From Pelagibacterium montanilacus (lineage in GTDB: Bacteria; Pseudomonadota; Alphaproteobacteria; Rhizobiales; Devosiaceae), in assembly GCF_003992665.1 (NCBI RefSeq), contig NZ_RZMX01000017.1, positions 24,365 to 88,364 of the forward strand: a stretch of DNA of 64,000 nucleotides, written 5' to 3'. Every line of letters begins with the position of its first letter. The stretch's first letter is position 1. A program made the translations under genes and the position numbers. Below, one piece after another: positions 35,282 to 43,806 of the stretch. A model generated the notes under the pieces. It was not told the DNA's origin. It saw only the letters and a program-made list of their open reading frames with translations, and made no database searches.

Positions 35282-36195
35282 CAGCGGCTCACTCGCGGAT
35301 CGATTACCGCGTAGAGAATGTCTGCGACCAAGTTCATCACGACCGCGATCGAGGCGGTGAGTGCAATTGAGCCGGCCACCAGCGAGATATCGAGCTGGCG
35401 AATGGCGTTGATCATGAGAAGTCCGAGGCCGGGATAGTTGAAGATCGTCTCCACGATCATCGACCCGGCAAGGAGCGTGGCGAACTGCATGGCCGATACG
35501 GTGGTGAAGGGTATGAGCGCATTGCGAAGGGCGTGCCTGAACAGCACCGCCATGGGCGCCAGTCCCTTGCCGCGCGCCGTGCGGATGAAGTCCGAACCCA
35601 GGACATCGAGGATCGAGCCGCGCATGATGCGAGTGAGGTAGGCCGTGGGCCAGAGCGCCAGGGTGATGGTTGGCAGAACCATGTGCTGCCAAGTGCCCCT
35701 GCCGGATGCCGGCAGCCAGTTCAGCGCCAGCGAAAAGATGACGATGAGCATGATGGCCACCCAGAAAATGGGTGCCGCCTGCCCGACCAGAGCAACGATG
35801 CGCGCGAGGTAATCGGGGAGCTTGTTGCGGTAGGCAGCGCTGACCACGCCCAGTAGAATCGAGAGGCAAATGGCGAGCACCAATGCGGGGAGCGCGATCT
35901 CGATGGACACGACCAGACGCTGGAGCATCAGGGGAAACACCTCGGTCCGATACCGGGCCGACATGCCGAAATCGCCTTGCAGGGCATTTGTGAGGAACGA
36001 GAAGTACTGAACGTAAAGCGGGCGATCGAGCCCGTAGAGCTGGCGCACATTCTCTATCGTGGCGCGGTCCGCTTCGGCGCCCACGATGGCTATGACCGGG
36101 TCACCGATCACGTACATCAGAAGGAAGGCCGCGGTCAGCGCCATCAACAGCACGAGGGCTCCCTGAGCCAGGCGATGAATGATGAATGCGTGCAC
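35281..36195 (-). CDS. Dipeptide-type ABC transporter permease, DppB type (second system)
   Basis: 304 residues if started at GTG 36195 (VHAFIIHRLAQGALVLL), where CGGAG lies 7 bp upstream; the ATG at 36240 would add 15 residues rich in Pro/Arg and lies within a hairpin region. YVIGDPVIAIVG, RQLYGLDRPLYVQYFSFLTN, DFIRTARGKGL with HALRNALIPF, and YPGLGLLMINAIRQLD are the usual DppB blocks. The gene comes 72 bp after the binding-protein stop. Confidence 0.92.
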   Translation of the reverse strand: MHAFIIHRLAQGALVLLMALTAAFLLMYVIGDPVIAIVGAEADRATIENVRQLYGLDRPLYVQYFSFLTNALQGDFGMSARYRTEVFPLMLQRLVVSIEIALPALVLAICLSILLGVVSAAYRNKLPDYLARIVALVGQAAPIFWVAIMLIVIFSLALNWLPASGRGTWQHMVLPTITLALWPTAYLTRIMRGSILDVLGSDFIRTARGKGLAPMAVLFRHALRNALIPFTTVSAMQFATLLAGSMIVETIFNYPGLGLLMINAIRQLDISLVAGSIALTASIAVVMNLVADILYAVIDPRVSR

Positions 36196-36222
36196 GATCG
36201 ACTCCGCAGGTTGAGCCCGGGT

Positions 36223-36258
36223 GCGCGGGGACGGCGGCAAACCGCGCCGCCCCCGCGC
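36223..36258 (-). promoter_or_regulatory. GC-rich stem-loop between binding protein and permease
   Basis: gcgcgggg-a-cggcg pairs with cgccg-c-ccccgcgc (one mismatch, loop of about 8 bases), starting 10 bp after the stop at 36268. There is no T-run. Such a stem probably protects the binding-protein mRNA or lowers downstream expression. Confidence 0.6.
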
Positions 36259-36267
36259 AACAATTGG

Positions 36268-37830
36268 CTACTCGGCCATCCGGATGGTCCAGAAGTCTTC
36301 GTTGTGGCTGCCGGGATAGGGAATGAAATGGCCCACCCGGTCAGATACCGCCATGAAGCGCGGCATCTGCCAGAAGGTGACGGCAATCGCCTCTTCATGG
36401 ATCAGCCGCTGGATCTCGTGACCGATCTCCTCCTGCTCTGCTGGATTGACCGCATTGCGCAGATCATCATAGAGCTCGACGAACCGATCCTCGGCCTCGC
36501 CTTCCCAGTTGGCGGAATTGGTCGCTCGGTCAGGATGGAAGGTCCACAGATCGGTCTCCACGGTCATTTCCACACCGCCATGGCCATGGCCGTGCAGTGC
36601 AGCAAGCGTGCCCTCGGTTTGGCGCGGGATGTAGACCGAACCCCATTCGAGTTCGCGCACCTCGCCGACCTGGATACCCACCTCCTCGAGATAGGGGACG
36701 ATCGCCTCTGCTATACGCCCGATTTCCGCCGGCGTGCTCCAGTCGATGTCGAGCTGGAAGCCATCCTCATATCCCGCCTCGGCAAGCAGTTCGCGAGCCC
36801 TGTCCGGATCATAGGGGTAAGGTTCGAGGTCGTCGGGATTGTTGGGTGGGTTGGCGTGGGTGGCGATGCGCTGGCCTTCGCCGCCGGTGAGCGCCTGACG
36901 CAGGGACTCCACATCGATGGCGTAGTTGATGGCCTGGCGCACCCTCTTGTCCGCGAGCGCAGGATGGGCAGCCTGATTGATGATGAACGTGGCCCGTGTG
37001 GTATCGGGACCGGCCACCACGCGCAGGTTCTCGGCGTTCTCGACCACAGGAACCATCTCAGGCGGGATCGGCGCGATATCGACATTGCCCTGAAGAAGTT
37101 CGGCCATCAGGGTGGAGGTCTCGGGGATCACCCGCAGGATGAGCCGATCGTAATTGGGGCGCTCATAGCCCCGCGGATCTTCGAAATCCTCAAAGACCTC
37201 GAGAACCAGCCGATCGTCGGGAATATGCTCGACGAAGCGAAATGGGCCGGCACCGACAGGATCGAAGGCCGTCTCGCTGATGTTCTCAAATGGAGGTTCG
37301 TCGGCGTAATGTCCGGGCTCCACGATGTAGCCATCAGCCCTGAGCAGGCGGGCCGGCATGATTGCGATTGGCTCGGAGGTGTGCACATCGACGGTTAGCT
37401 CGTCGATGACCTCCACGCTCTCGATCGGCGCATTGGATAGATACCGCCCCGAAGGAAAGTCCGGATGCTGAATGCGGTCGAGCGAGAACTTGACCGCTTC
37501 GGCATCCAAGGGCTCGCCATTGTGGAACGTCTGGCCCTCGCGCAGCGTGATGCGCCATGTGGTGTCGGACGTAGCCTCGACCGATTCCGCGAGATAGGGA
37601 TAATACCCGACGTCCCCGGTCTGCCCGTCGAAGTTGAACATCAGGGTGCCGAAGACCGCAAGAGTCGCGGTGTGGTCCGAAAATCCCGAAACCTGTGTCG
37701 GTTCGAGTGTGGTCACGGCGTTGGGGGTGGCGTAGACGAGATCTACCGTTTCGTCCTGTGCCCAGGCGCCGGACATGGCCAGTGCCGTGCCGAGCGCAGT
37801 CGCCGATGCTAGAAGATGTCTTAGAGCCAT
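36268..37830 (-). CDS. Dipeptide-type solute-binding protein (second system)
   Basis: 520 residues with a Sec signal peptide (MALRHLLASATALGTALAMS then GAWAQ|DETVDLVY) and a strong gaggagg-type ribosome site. Family 5 marks: TTLEPTQVSGFSDH, LREGQTFHNGEPLDAEAVKF and VGAGPFRFVEH. First gene of the long catabolic operon. It has a leaderless paralogue at 28914-30383, with which it shares most of its length. The substrate is unknown, but the enzyme set (reductase, cyclase-type hydrolase, RidA, amidohydrolase) suggests a nitrogen-containing or cyclic compound rather than plain dipeptides. Confidence 0.93.
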   Translation of the reverse strand: MALRHLLASATALGTALAMSGAWAQDETVDLVYATPNAVTTLEPTQVSGFSDHTATLAVFGTLMFNFDGQTGDVGYYPYLAESVEATSDTTWRITLREGQTFHNGEPLDAEAVKFSLDRIQHPDFPSGRYLSNAPIESVEVIDELTVDVHTSEPIAIMPARLLRADGYIVEPGHYADEPPFENISETAFDPVGAGPFRFVEHIPDDRLVLEVFEDFEDPRGYERPNYDRLILRVIPETSTLMAELLQGNVDIAPIPPEMVPVVENAENLRVVAGPDTTRATFIINQAAHPALADKRVRQAINYAIDVESLRQALTGGEGQRIATHANPPNNPDDLEPYPYDPDRARELLAEAGYEDGFQLDIDWSTPAEIGRIAEAIVPYLEEVGIQVGEVRELEWGSVYIPRQTEGTLAALHGHGHGGVEMTVETDLWTFHPDRATNSANWEGEAEDRFVELYDDLRNAVNPAEQEEIGHEIQRLIHEEAIAVTFWQMPRFMAVSDRVGHFIPYPGSHNEDFWTIRMAE

Positions 37831-37948
37831 GGTCTCCTCCCTCTGGTCTCTACGAATGTGGCAGCCGCGGGCCCCTCCGGCCCGGTCCCGACTGCCGCCG
37901 TTTTCGCGGTAAAGGGCCCCTCCTACCTGACCCGATACCGCAAAACTT

Positions 37949-37969
37949 ATAAGTCATCTGCTGACTGAT
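37949..37969. promoter_or_regulatory. Candidate operator of the 37830-26833 operon
   Basis: ataagtca-tctgc-tgactgat is an inverted repeat with 7 of 8 arm bases paired, about 120 bp upstream of the first gene, in a locally A/T-rich stretch that continues into ataactgttaca. Size and symmetry suit a GntR/FadR dimer; the regulator at 25978 is the obvious candidate. Confidence 0.5.
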
Positions 37970-38024
37970 AACTGTTACATCTCACCCTGGGTCCGTCAAG
38001 CCCGTACGTGAAGGCGGGAAGATG

Positions 38025-39113
38025 CTATCGCAGATGCGAGCCAATGGCTTGCGCGATCGCATCCAGCCCATCCCTGCCACCCTGGTCGAACGGCGTGAGA
38101 TTTCCGGATGCAAAGGCACTGTCCACCGCGCCCACGATGGCGTTTGCGGCTGCGCGGGGTGCCGCCATGCCGTGTCCAAGTCCGATCCAGTCCAGCATCA
38201 TGGCTCCTGAAAGTATCATGGCTGTAGGGTTAGCCTTACCTGTTCCGGCATGCCCTGTGCTGCTTCCGTGACAGGGCTGGAAGACGCCATGGCGGTCGCC
38301 GATATTGGCCGAGGGCGCATAATTGGCGCCTCCGATCAGCGCGACACCCAGATCGCCAAGGATGTCGCCGAACATGTTTTCCATGACCATTACATCGAAC
38401 GCCCATGGCTCGAGAACCAATCTTTGGGCCATTGCATCGACGTAGACATGGTCGGCTTGGATATCGGTGAAGCGGGCGGCACGCTCGTCGAATATCTTGC
38501 GGAAGAAGGCAAGTGCCGTGAAGAGATTGGCCTTGTCCACGCAGGTGACCTTGCCCTTGCCCTCACTGCCGGCCCGGGCCTGAGCCAGCTCGAAACAGCG
38601 GTCGAAAAGTCGCTCCGAGGTATGGCGGGTTACGGTAAGCCAGTCACGTGCAGCGGTGTCGTCGGTGACCGTGCCCTTGCCAGCTGAATCGAACAGCCCT
38701 TCGGTCGATTCCCGCACGATCATGATGTCGATGCTATTGGCCCGGGAATCGGCGAGAACGCTCGGCACACCGGGGATCGAGCGGATCGGGCGCAGCCCCG
38801 CATAAAGATCGAGATCGAAGCGCAGCTCCAGCTGGGGCGCGATTTCCGTTCCATCGGGATGGGTGACGCCAGGCACCCCCATCGCCCCTACCAGAACGGC
38901 ATCGGCGGCGTGGGCGGCCGCGCGGCTCTCGCCTGGAAATGCCTCTCCCGTCCTCTGGTAGCAGCCCCCGCCAGCCTCAAGCCAAGTGTAGTCGAGCGAA
39001 AAGCCACCGGCGAGGCGCGCGGCCTCGTCAATAATATCGAGTGACGATCGGAGCACCTCCGGTCCGATCCCGTCTCCTCCCAGAACCGCTATGTCGAAAC
39101 GCGTTTTGCTCAC
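38025..39113 (-). CDS. Isocitrate/isopropylmalate dehydrogenase-family enzyme
   Basis: 362 residues from GTG 39113 (gggaggg upstream). The beta-decarboxylating dehydrogenase fold is evident: IAVLGGDGIGPEVLRSSLDI, IMIVRESTEGLFDSAG, KVTCVDKANLF, YVDAMAQRLVLEPWAFDVMV and ENMFGDILGDLGVALIGGAN with the metal-binding Asp residues. These enzymes oxidise and decarboxylate 2-hydroxy acids such as isopropylmalate or tartrate. Its place at the end of a sugar-type catabolic operon argues for a tartrate- or sugar-acid-type substrate rather than leucine synthesis. Confidence 0.88.
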   Translation of the reverse strand: MSKTRFDIAVLGGDGIGPEVLRSSLDIIDEAARLAGGFSLDYTWLEAGGGCYQRTGEAFPGESRAAAHAADAVLVGAMGVPGVTHPDGTEIAPQLELRFDLDLYAGLRPIRSIPGVPSVLADSRANSIDIMIVRESTEGLFDSAGKGTVTDDTAARDWLTVTRHTSERLFDRCFELAQARAGSEGKGKVTCVDKANLFTALAFFRKIFDERAARFTDIQADHVYVDAMAQRLVLEPWAFDVMVMENMFGDILGDLGVALIGGANYAPSANIGDRHGVFQPCHGSSTGHAGTGKANPTAMILSGAMMLDWIGLGHGMAAPRAAANAIVGAVDSAFASGNLTPFDQGGRDGLDAIAQAIGSHLR

Positions 39114-39154
39114 CGGTCCCTCCCCGTCCCCTGCCTTACTCGGATCATGCCGTT

Positions 39155-39523
39155 CTAGTGGCGCTCCACGAATTCGAGGCGCTCCCCGTCTGGTCCCCGG
39201 AAGAACAGGCAGCGCGCCCCGGGCCATAGCTCGATGGCATCGGTGAAGGGCACGTCCGGCTCCTCCTGCCTGACCGCCGCCACCGCGTCCTCGAGACTGG
39301 AAACGGAAAAGGCGATGTGATTGACCTGAGCATCTCCTTGCAGATGGTCCTCACCGGCAATCAACTCGATCTCGGCTTCCCCAATGGTGAGAAAGGCAAG
39401 CTCGAGGGTCCGGAACGGGCGGCGCTCGCGCAGCGACAGTCCCAGCACTCGAGTATAGAAGTCTATGGAGCGGTTCATGTCCGACACCATGACGCCGACA
39501 TGTTCGATCTTTTTGAGGTCCAT
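39155..39523 (-). CDS. VOC-family (glyoxalase/dioxygenase fold) protein
   Basis: 122 residues, one pair of beta-alpha-beta-beta-beta modules. Likely metal ligands: His8 in IEHVGVMVSD, Glu in IELIAGED, His in QVNHIAFSVSS and Glu in GERLEFVER. Such single-domain proteins include lactoylglutathione lyases, epimerases and fosfomycin-type transferases. In this operon a metal-dependent isomerase or epimerase is plausible. The gene lies 12 bp after the Gfo/Idh/MocA gene. Confidence 0.88.
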   Translation of the reverse strand: MDLKKIEHVGVMVSDMNRSIDFYTRVLGLSLRERRPFRTLELAFLTIGEAEIELIAGEDHLQGDAQVNHIAFSVSSLEDAVAAVRQEEPDVPFTDAIELWPGARCLFFRGPDGERLEFVERH

Positions 39524-39535
39524 TGATCTATCCTT

Positions 39536-40648
39536 TCAGGCCGCATGCCAGGCACCATGGCCCGCCGAAGCTTGGATGGCGGCGAGCACCTTCTGGTTTC
39601 TCACCCCGTCCGCGAAATCGGGGTGGACTGCCTCCCCGAAGGCCACGGCGCGCGCGAAATCATGGATCTCGATCATCTTTACCTCATGGTACCCCATGCC
39701 CAGCGCCGGGATGGGCCAGAAATGGGCGCCGTAGGGGTGCCGCGGCCCCAGATGAATTGTCTTGAAGTCCGGCTCATCGCTGCGGAAATCGCAGACCTTG
39801 AGCTCGTTCATGCGCTCATAGTCGAACGCCAGCGAGCCGTTCTCGAAATTGATCTCGAACCCCAGATCATTCTTGCGGCCGGGCGCGAAGCGGGTGGCCT
39901 CGATCGAGCCTATGGCGCCATTGGCAAACTCGAGCATACACATGACCTCGTCGTCCACATCCACCGCCTGACGCCCGCCGCCATCGCTCGGGCGCTCGGC
40001 AACCCACGTGCGCAGCATCGCGCTCACCCGATCGATATCGCCCAGCAGATAATGGGCAAAATCGACCACATGGGAGCCGATGTCCCCAAGCGTGCCGCTG
40101 CCGGCGGAACTGCCTGCAAGCCGCCAATTGACCGGAGCGTCCGGATCGGCCAGCCAGTCCTGAAGGTAGCGCCCCCGAAAGGCGCGGGGTCGTCCCAACC
40201 AGCCCTGATCGATCACCGCACGGGCATGGATCACGGCAGGCGTCCGCCGGTAGTTGAAGCACAGCATGGTGCGCACGCCCGCCTTTTGTGCGGCGGCTTC
40301 CATCTCCTCGCACTGGGCAACGGTCATCGCCATAGGCTTTTCGAGCAGGATGTGCTTGCCGGCTGCAGCAGCGGCCAGCGCCATCTCATGGTGAAGGTGG
40401 TTGGGCGTAAGGATCGAGACCACGTCGATGTCCTCGCGTGCGATCAGCGTCCGCCAGTCCTCTTCCACTTCGGCAAAACCGAAACGCCGTGCAGCCACCT
40501 TGGCCGTAGCGGCGCTCGATGCGGCGACCGCCTGCAGTTGAAGATCCACCTCCAGATCGGGAAAGCAGATGGGCAAGGCGCGGATGGCTTGAGCGTGGGC
40601 CTTGCCCATGAAGCCGGCACCGATGAACCCGAAACGCAGCGTTTTCAT
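39536..40648 (-). CDS. Gfo/Idh/MocA-family oxidoreductase
   Basis: 370 residues. Rossmann start FGFIGAGFMGKAHAQAIRAL, catalytic Lys in the LLEKPMAMTVAQ motif, and GDIGSHVVDFAHYLLGDIDR, the D-x-x-x-H block near the substrate. The C-terminal half is the usual open sheet. Enzymes of this family oxidise inositols, sugars or sugar derivatives with NAD. ATG at 40648 overlaps the stop of the upstream TIM-barrel gene. Confidence 0.92.
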   Translation of the reverse strand: MKTLRFGFIGAGFMGKAHAQAIRALPICFPDLEVDLQLQAVAASSAATAKVAARRFGFAEVEEDWRTLIAREDIDVVSILTPNHLHHEMALAAAAAGKHILLEKPMAMTVAQCEEMEAAAQKAGVRTMLCFNYRRTPAVIHARAVIDQGWLGRPRAFRGRYLQDWLADPDAPVNWRLAGSSAGSGTLGDIGSHVVDFAHYLLGDIDRVSAMLRTWVAERPSDGGGRQAVDVDDEVMCMLEFANGAIGSIEATRFAPGRKNDLGFEINFENGSLAFDYERMNELKVCDFRSDEPDFKTIHLGPRHPYGAHFWPIPALGMGYHEVKMIEIHDFARAVAFGEAVHPDFADGVRNQKVLAAIQASAGHGAWHAA

Positions 40649-41469
40649 GCTCTTGTCCCCCTCGCGATCGGAATCAGTCTGGTCTCTATGTGCCGATGCA
40701 TGGCTTGAGCACTGGCAAAGGGCGTGCTCTCTGAAGCATCGAGTTCGGCGACCACCCAGCCATCGAAGCCGGCATCGACAAGGGCCGAGACGACGCCTTC
40801 GATATCGACGGTGCCCTGCCCTACTTCAATGTCCTGCCCATTCCGACTGTCCTTGAGGTGGAGATAGCTGATGCGGCTCGCGTACCTCCTGCAAAAGTCG
40901 ACCGGCTCGACTCCCCCCTTGGCAAGTACGCCCAGATCGGGGCACAGCCCGATGGCTGTCCGCCCGAGAATATTCTCGACCTGATCCTGGTTGTATCCGT
41001 CGGGATGGGGGTGAGGATGGAAGTGCGCTACCAGCCCGGCCCGGTCTGCTATCCCCGCGAGCTCGTCGAGCCGGTCGGCCATCATCGCGCAATCATCGGG
41101 CCCGACGCCGTTGGCACGAACCGCGCCGCCCCCGACCACGAGATTACGCGCGCCCAAGGCCCGCGCGGCATCTATGACCCGCTCGAACTTGGTGCGCTCA
41201 TCGGCCCATGCGTCCGGATAGATGAACTGCCCTCCGGTGTAGACTCCGCTCAGGGTCAGCCCTGTCGCCGCGACATCCAAGCGTGCCTGATGCCATTCGA
41301 TCACATCGCCGTCGAAGGCCTCGATCCCTTCGAAGCCGACCAGCCGAATCTCCTTGGTTGCGCGGGCAAATGGAGGCCTTGCGCGGTAAACCATGTCCTT
41401 GATGGACCCCACCCCCGCAGGATGCCCATGCACGCCGCCCCAGGTCTGGCAATGACAGCCGATCTTCAT
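40645..41469 (-). CDS. Sugar phosphate isomerase/epimerase-family TIM barrel
   Basis: 274 residues. MKIGCHCQTWGGVHGH start, FEGIEAFDGD strand, LVAHFHPHPHPDGYN and ICPDLGVLAKGG-like (LCPDLGVLAKGGVEPVDFCR) and ISYLHLKDSRNGQDIEVGQG strands carry the metal-binding His/Asp/Glu residues of AP-endonuclease-2-like isomerases (compare IolE, IolI). The C-terminal WVVAELDASE supplies a last Glu. The gene lies 4 bp after its paralogue-like neighbour at 41474. It probably isomerises or dehydrates the sugar derivative oxidised by the neighbouring dehydrogenase. Confidence 0.9.
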   Translation of the reverse strand: MKIGCHCQTWGGVHGHPAGVGSIKDMVYRARPPFARATKEIRLVGFEGIEAFDGDVIEWHQARLDVAATGLTLSGVYTGGQFIYPDAWADERTKFERVIDAARALGARNLVVGGGAVRANGVGPDDCAMMADRLDELAGIADRAGLVAHFHPHPHPDGYNQDQVENILGRTAIGLCPDLGVLAKGGVEPVDFCRRYASRISYLHLKDSRNGQDIEVGQGTVDIEGVVSALVDAGFDGWVVAELDASESTPFASAQAMHRHIETRLIPIARGTRA

Positions 41470-41473
41470 GCGA

Positions 41474-42322
41474 TCACCTCCCCTGCCCGAGAAGCTGGCT
41501 TTCGAGCCCGCGCAGGTGCTCGAACGACCGGCGCGCGATCGAGTCGGGATGAGCCGACCGAGCGGTGAAGCCTACTTCCATGGTCACAAAGCCCTCGAAC
41601 CCGGCTTCGAGCAGCGCTTCCATCACCGGACGAAAGTCCATGCCCCCACTTCCCGGCGCCAGCCGGTCATGGTCGGACATGTGCACGTGATCGAGATGGC
41701 TGCCCATGCGCCTGACGGCATCTACCGGGTCTTCATTGCGGTAGAGCGCATGAAAGGTGTCAAACATCACCTTGATATTGGAATGTCCGGCCGCATCCAT
41801 CATTTCGAGGGCCTGATCGGGCGTTTCGATGAGATTGGAATCGGCTGGCGTTGGCTCCACGCAGATGGTGACGCCCTTGGTCTCGGCATGGGCTGCCACG
41901 GCCTTAAGGGTTTCGAGGCTCCAGGCCCATGCCTGGCTGCGGGTGACCCCGGAAATCTGCCAGCCGGCGATATAGAGCACCCTCGACGCGCCGAGATCAG
42001 CCGCAAGATCCACCACCGCTTTGTAATGTTCGCGGGTCCAGTCGCGCTCCCGCTCCAGGATTGAGGCAGGGTTGGCGCCCGGCCCGCCGCCAGGCGCAGG
42101 GAGCAGGGAAGCGGCCGCAAGCCGGCGTGCCTCGAGCCTTTCGCGTATCGCTGAACGCGATGGGGCATCGAGATAGTCGGGCCAGGCGTGGGGTGCCGCG
42201 CACCCGATTTCGATTCCGTCGTATCCGATGTCGGCCAACCGATCGATCACCGTGTCGAGCGGATAGGCCGGAAGCCAACTGGGGAAACTGCTGTAGCACC
42301 ATGTGTTGAACGCGTATTTCAT
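41474..42322 (-). CDS. Sugar phosphate isomerase/epimerase-family TIM barrel
   Basis: 282 residues from MKYAFNTWCYSSFPSWLPAY with ggaggag upstream. The barrel strands carry GYDGIEIGCAAPHAW, VTICVEPTPADSNLIE, IKVMFDTFHALYRNED and LDHVHMSDHDRLAPGSG, the Glu/Asp/His metal set of the xylose-isomerase-like family. It is the first gene of the operon and divergent from the GlcG-like gene, with two palindromes between them. It is distinct from the 40645 paralogue, so two successive isomerase or epimerase steps are likely. Confidence 0.9.
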   Translation of the reverse strand: MKYAFNTWCYSSFPSWLPAYPLDTVIDRLADIGYDGIEIGCAAPHAWPDYLDAPSRSAIRERLEARRLAAASLLPAPGGGPGANPASILERERDWTREHYKAVVDLAADLGASRVLYIAGWQISGVTRSQAWAWSLETLKAVAAHAETKGVTICVEPTPADSNLIETPDQALEMMDAAGHSNIKVMFDTFHALYRNEDPVDAVRRMGSHLDHVHMSDHDRLAPGSGGMDFRPVMEALLEAGFEGFVTMEVGFTARSAHPDSIARRSFEHLRGLESQLLGQGR

Positions 42323-42372
42323 CACGTCCTCCTCCCTCACTCCTTGCGCACCGGGTCGGGCCCGAATGTCAT

Positions 42373-42386
42373 CCTTGCATGCAAGG
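42373..42386. promoter_or_regulatory. Palindrome, candidate regulator site
   Basis: ccttgcatgcaagg is a perfect 14-bp palindrome 51 bp upstream of the minus-strand operon start at 42322 and close to the second palindrome. It is a likely IclR or RNA-polymerase-adjacent site in the divergent promoter. Confidence 0.5.
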
Positions 42387-42394
42387 TTCTCATA

Positions 42395-42411
42395 TGCGAA
42401 CCATGTTCGCA
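42395..42411. promoter_or_regulatory. Inverted repeat, candidate IclR operator
   Basis: tgcgaac-cat-gttcgca, perfect 7-bp arms with a 3-base spacer, between the divergent genes. IclR proteins commonly bind short palindromes of this type next to their targets; the IclR gene is 470 bp away in the plus-strand unit. Confidence 0.65.
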
Positions 42412-42459
42412 ATAGCAAACTCGAATCCCTGCGACAGCATTCATTCCAAGGACCCCGCC

Positions 42460-42870
42460 ATGCCCCTGCTCGAGCTCGCCGACCGGCTGGCCTCCATCAT
42501 CGAAACCCAGGCGCAAGCGCGCCGCCTGCTGGTCACGACCTGTGTGATTGATGCGCACGGCAACATCGTCTTGCTCCGCCGGATGGACGGCGCGATCCTG
42601 ATTTCGCTCGAGATGGCTCAGCGCAAGGCCTACACCGCTGCGGCTATCGGCATGGACACCGAGGCCATAACCCCGCTTGACCAGCCGGGCGGTGCGCTGC
42701 ACACCCTGTCTAGCGTTGCCGGTGGTCGATACGTGGCACTCGGCGGCGGCGTCTGCGTGGTGTCGGGCGACCGCCCTATCGCCGGTCTCGGTGTGAGCGG
42801 CGCATCTACCCAGGAGGACATCTCGCTCGCCCGCGCCGCCCTTGCGGGCATCTCCGCTGAGAAAAGCTAA
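42460..42870 (+). CDS. GlcG/HbpS-type heme-binding-like protein
   Basis: 136 residues from MPLLELADRLASIIETQAQA; ATGs further upstream (42379, 42394) fall inside the operator palindromes and are less likely. Family PF03928 marks: TCVIDAHGNIVLLRRMDGA, SLEMAQRKAYTAAAIGMD and GGVCVVSGDRPIAGLGVSGA, the G-x-G-V-S-G-A loop being characteristic. GlcG-like proteins accompany catabolic genes and may bind small ligands or haem; their biochemical role is poorly defined. It precedes the IclR gene by 9 bp. Confidence 0.85.
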   Translation: MPLLELADRLASIIETQAQARRLLVTTCVIDAHGNIVLLRRMDGAILISLEMAQRKAYTAAAIGMDTEAITPLDQPGGALHTLSSVAGGRYVALGGGVCVVSGDRPIAGLGVSGASTQEDISLARAALAGISAEKS

Positions 42871-42879
42871 GGACCGCCT

Positions 42880-43719
42880 ATGGCTACACCATCCGAGCCC
42901 CGACCCATGCGCCCCACGACGGACGACGACATGTCACGGCAAGCCGATTTCGGCGGCAGCGTGGGCCGCGCACTGCGCCTTTTGCTTGACGTGACCCACA
43001 GCGCCGAACCCCGCAGCTTTTCCGAGCTCCAGCGTGCCCATGGCCTGCCCAAGGGCACGTTGCACAAAATCCTCGGCACACTCGAGACGATGCACTTCCT
43101 ACGCCGCGATGCATCGAGCGGACGCTATACAATCGGGCTCGCAGTCCTTGAGATCGCCGCGGCCGCAGCGGCGAGCGCCGAAGACCTGACCCGGCTGGTG
43201 AAGCCCACGCTGAGCCGGCTGGTGGCAGACTGGCGCGAAACCTGCCATTTCGGAGTTCTCGATGGACAGGAAGAACTGATCCTGGACCGGGTCGACCCGG
43301 TCGACCAGATGGTCAGACTAGCGCCGCTCCCGACCCGACGCAATCCGTTGCATGCCTCTGCCGGTGGTCTTGCGATGCTCGCGATGCCGGGCAACGATGC
43401 CATTATTGAGACCTTGCCCGACACCCTGCCACCGACCACACCCCATACCCTCACCTCGCGCGAGGATCTGGTCAGGCGGGTCGAGAAGGTGCGGTCCGAC
43501 GGCTATGCCCTCGACCTCGAAGAAGCCTATCTCGGAGTGCGCTGCATAGCGGTGGGGATCAACGCGCCGGGTCTGCCCACGATGTATATCAGCTTTTCGC
43601 TACCGCTTCAGCGCGCGCCGCTGGACACCCTCACCGGTCTCGAAGTGCCGCTGAGAGCCGCCGCCGACGAGATCGAGCATATCCTCACACGTGTGGTCCC
43701 GAACGCAAGCGCGGGATAG
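42880..43719 (+). CDS. IclR-family transcriptional regulator
   Basis: 279 residues. An N-terminal tail of about 25 residues, then the winged helix (SFSELQRAHGLPKGTLHKIL, RRDASSGRYTIG) and a GAF-like ligand domain with CHFGVLDGQEELILDRVDPV, NPLHASAGGLAML and a C-terminal GVRCIAVGINAPG block. It is co-oriented with the GlcG-like gene and divergent from the isomerase/dehydrogenase operon, so it probably controls both through the two palindromes at 42373-42411. Confidence 0.92.
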   Translation: MATPSEPRPMRPTTDDDMSRQADFGGSVGRALRLLLDVTHSAEPRSFSELQRAHGLPKGTLHKILGTLETMHFLRRDASSGRYTIGLAVLEIAAAAAASAEDLTRLVKPTLSRLVADWRETCHFGVLDGQEELILDRVDPVDQMVRLAPLPTRRNPLHASAGGLAMLAMPGNDAIIETLPDTLPPTTPHTLTSREDLVRRVEKVRSDGYALDLEEAYLGVRCIAVGINAPGLPTMYISFSLPLQRAPLDTLTGLEVPLRAAADEIEHILTRVVPNASAG

Positions 43720-43806
43720 AAAACTACCAAACCAAGCCCGAACCTTTCGTAGCTGCGGGGTGGCGCCAAGCTTCAGACGACTGGCGGAAACAGGTCTTCG
43801 GTTTGC

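Noticed and set aside
34322..35869. 515-codon frame for the DppC-type permease
   Set aside because: The first 196 codons overlap the DppB-type gene in another frame; the permease starts at 35281.
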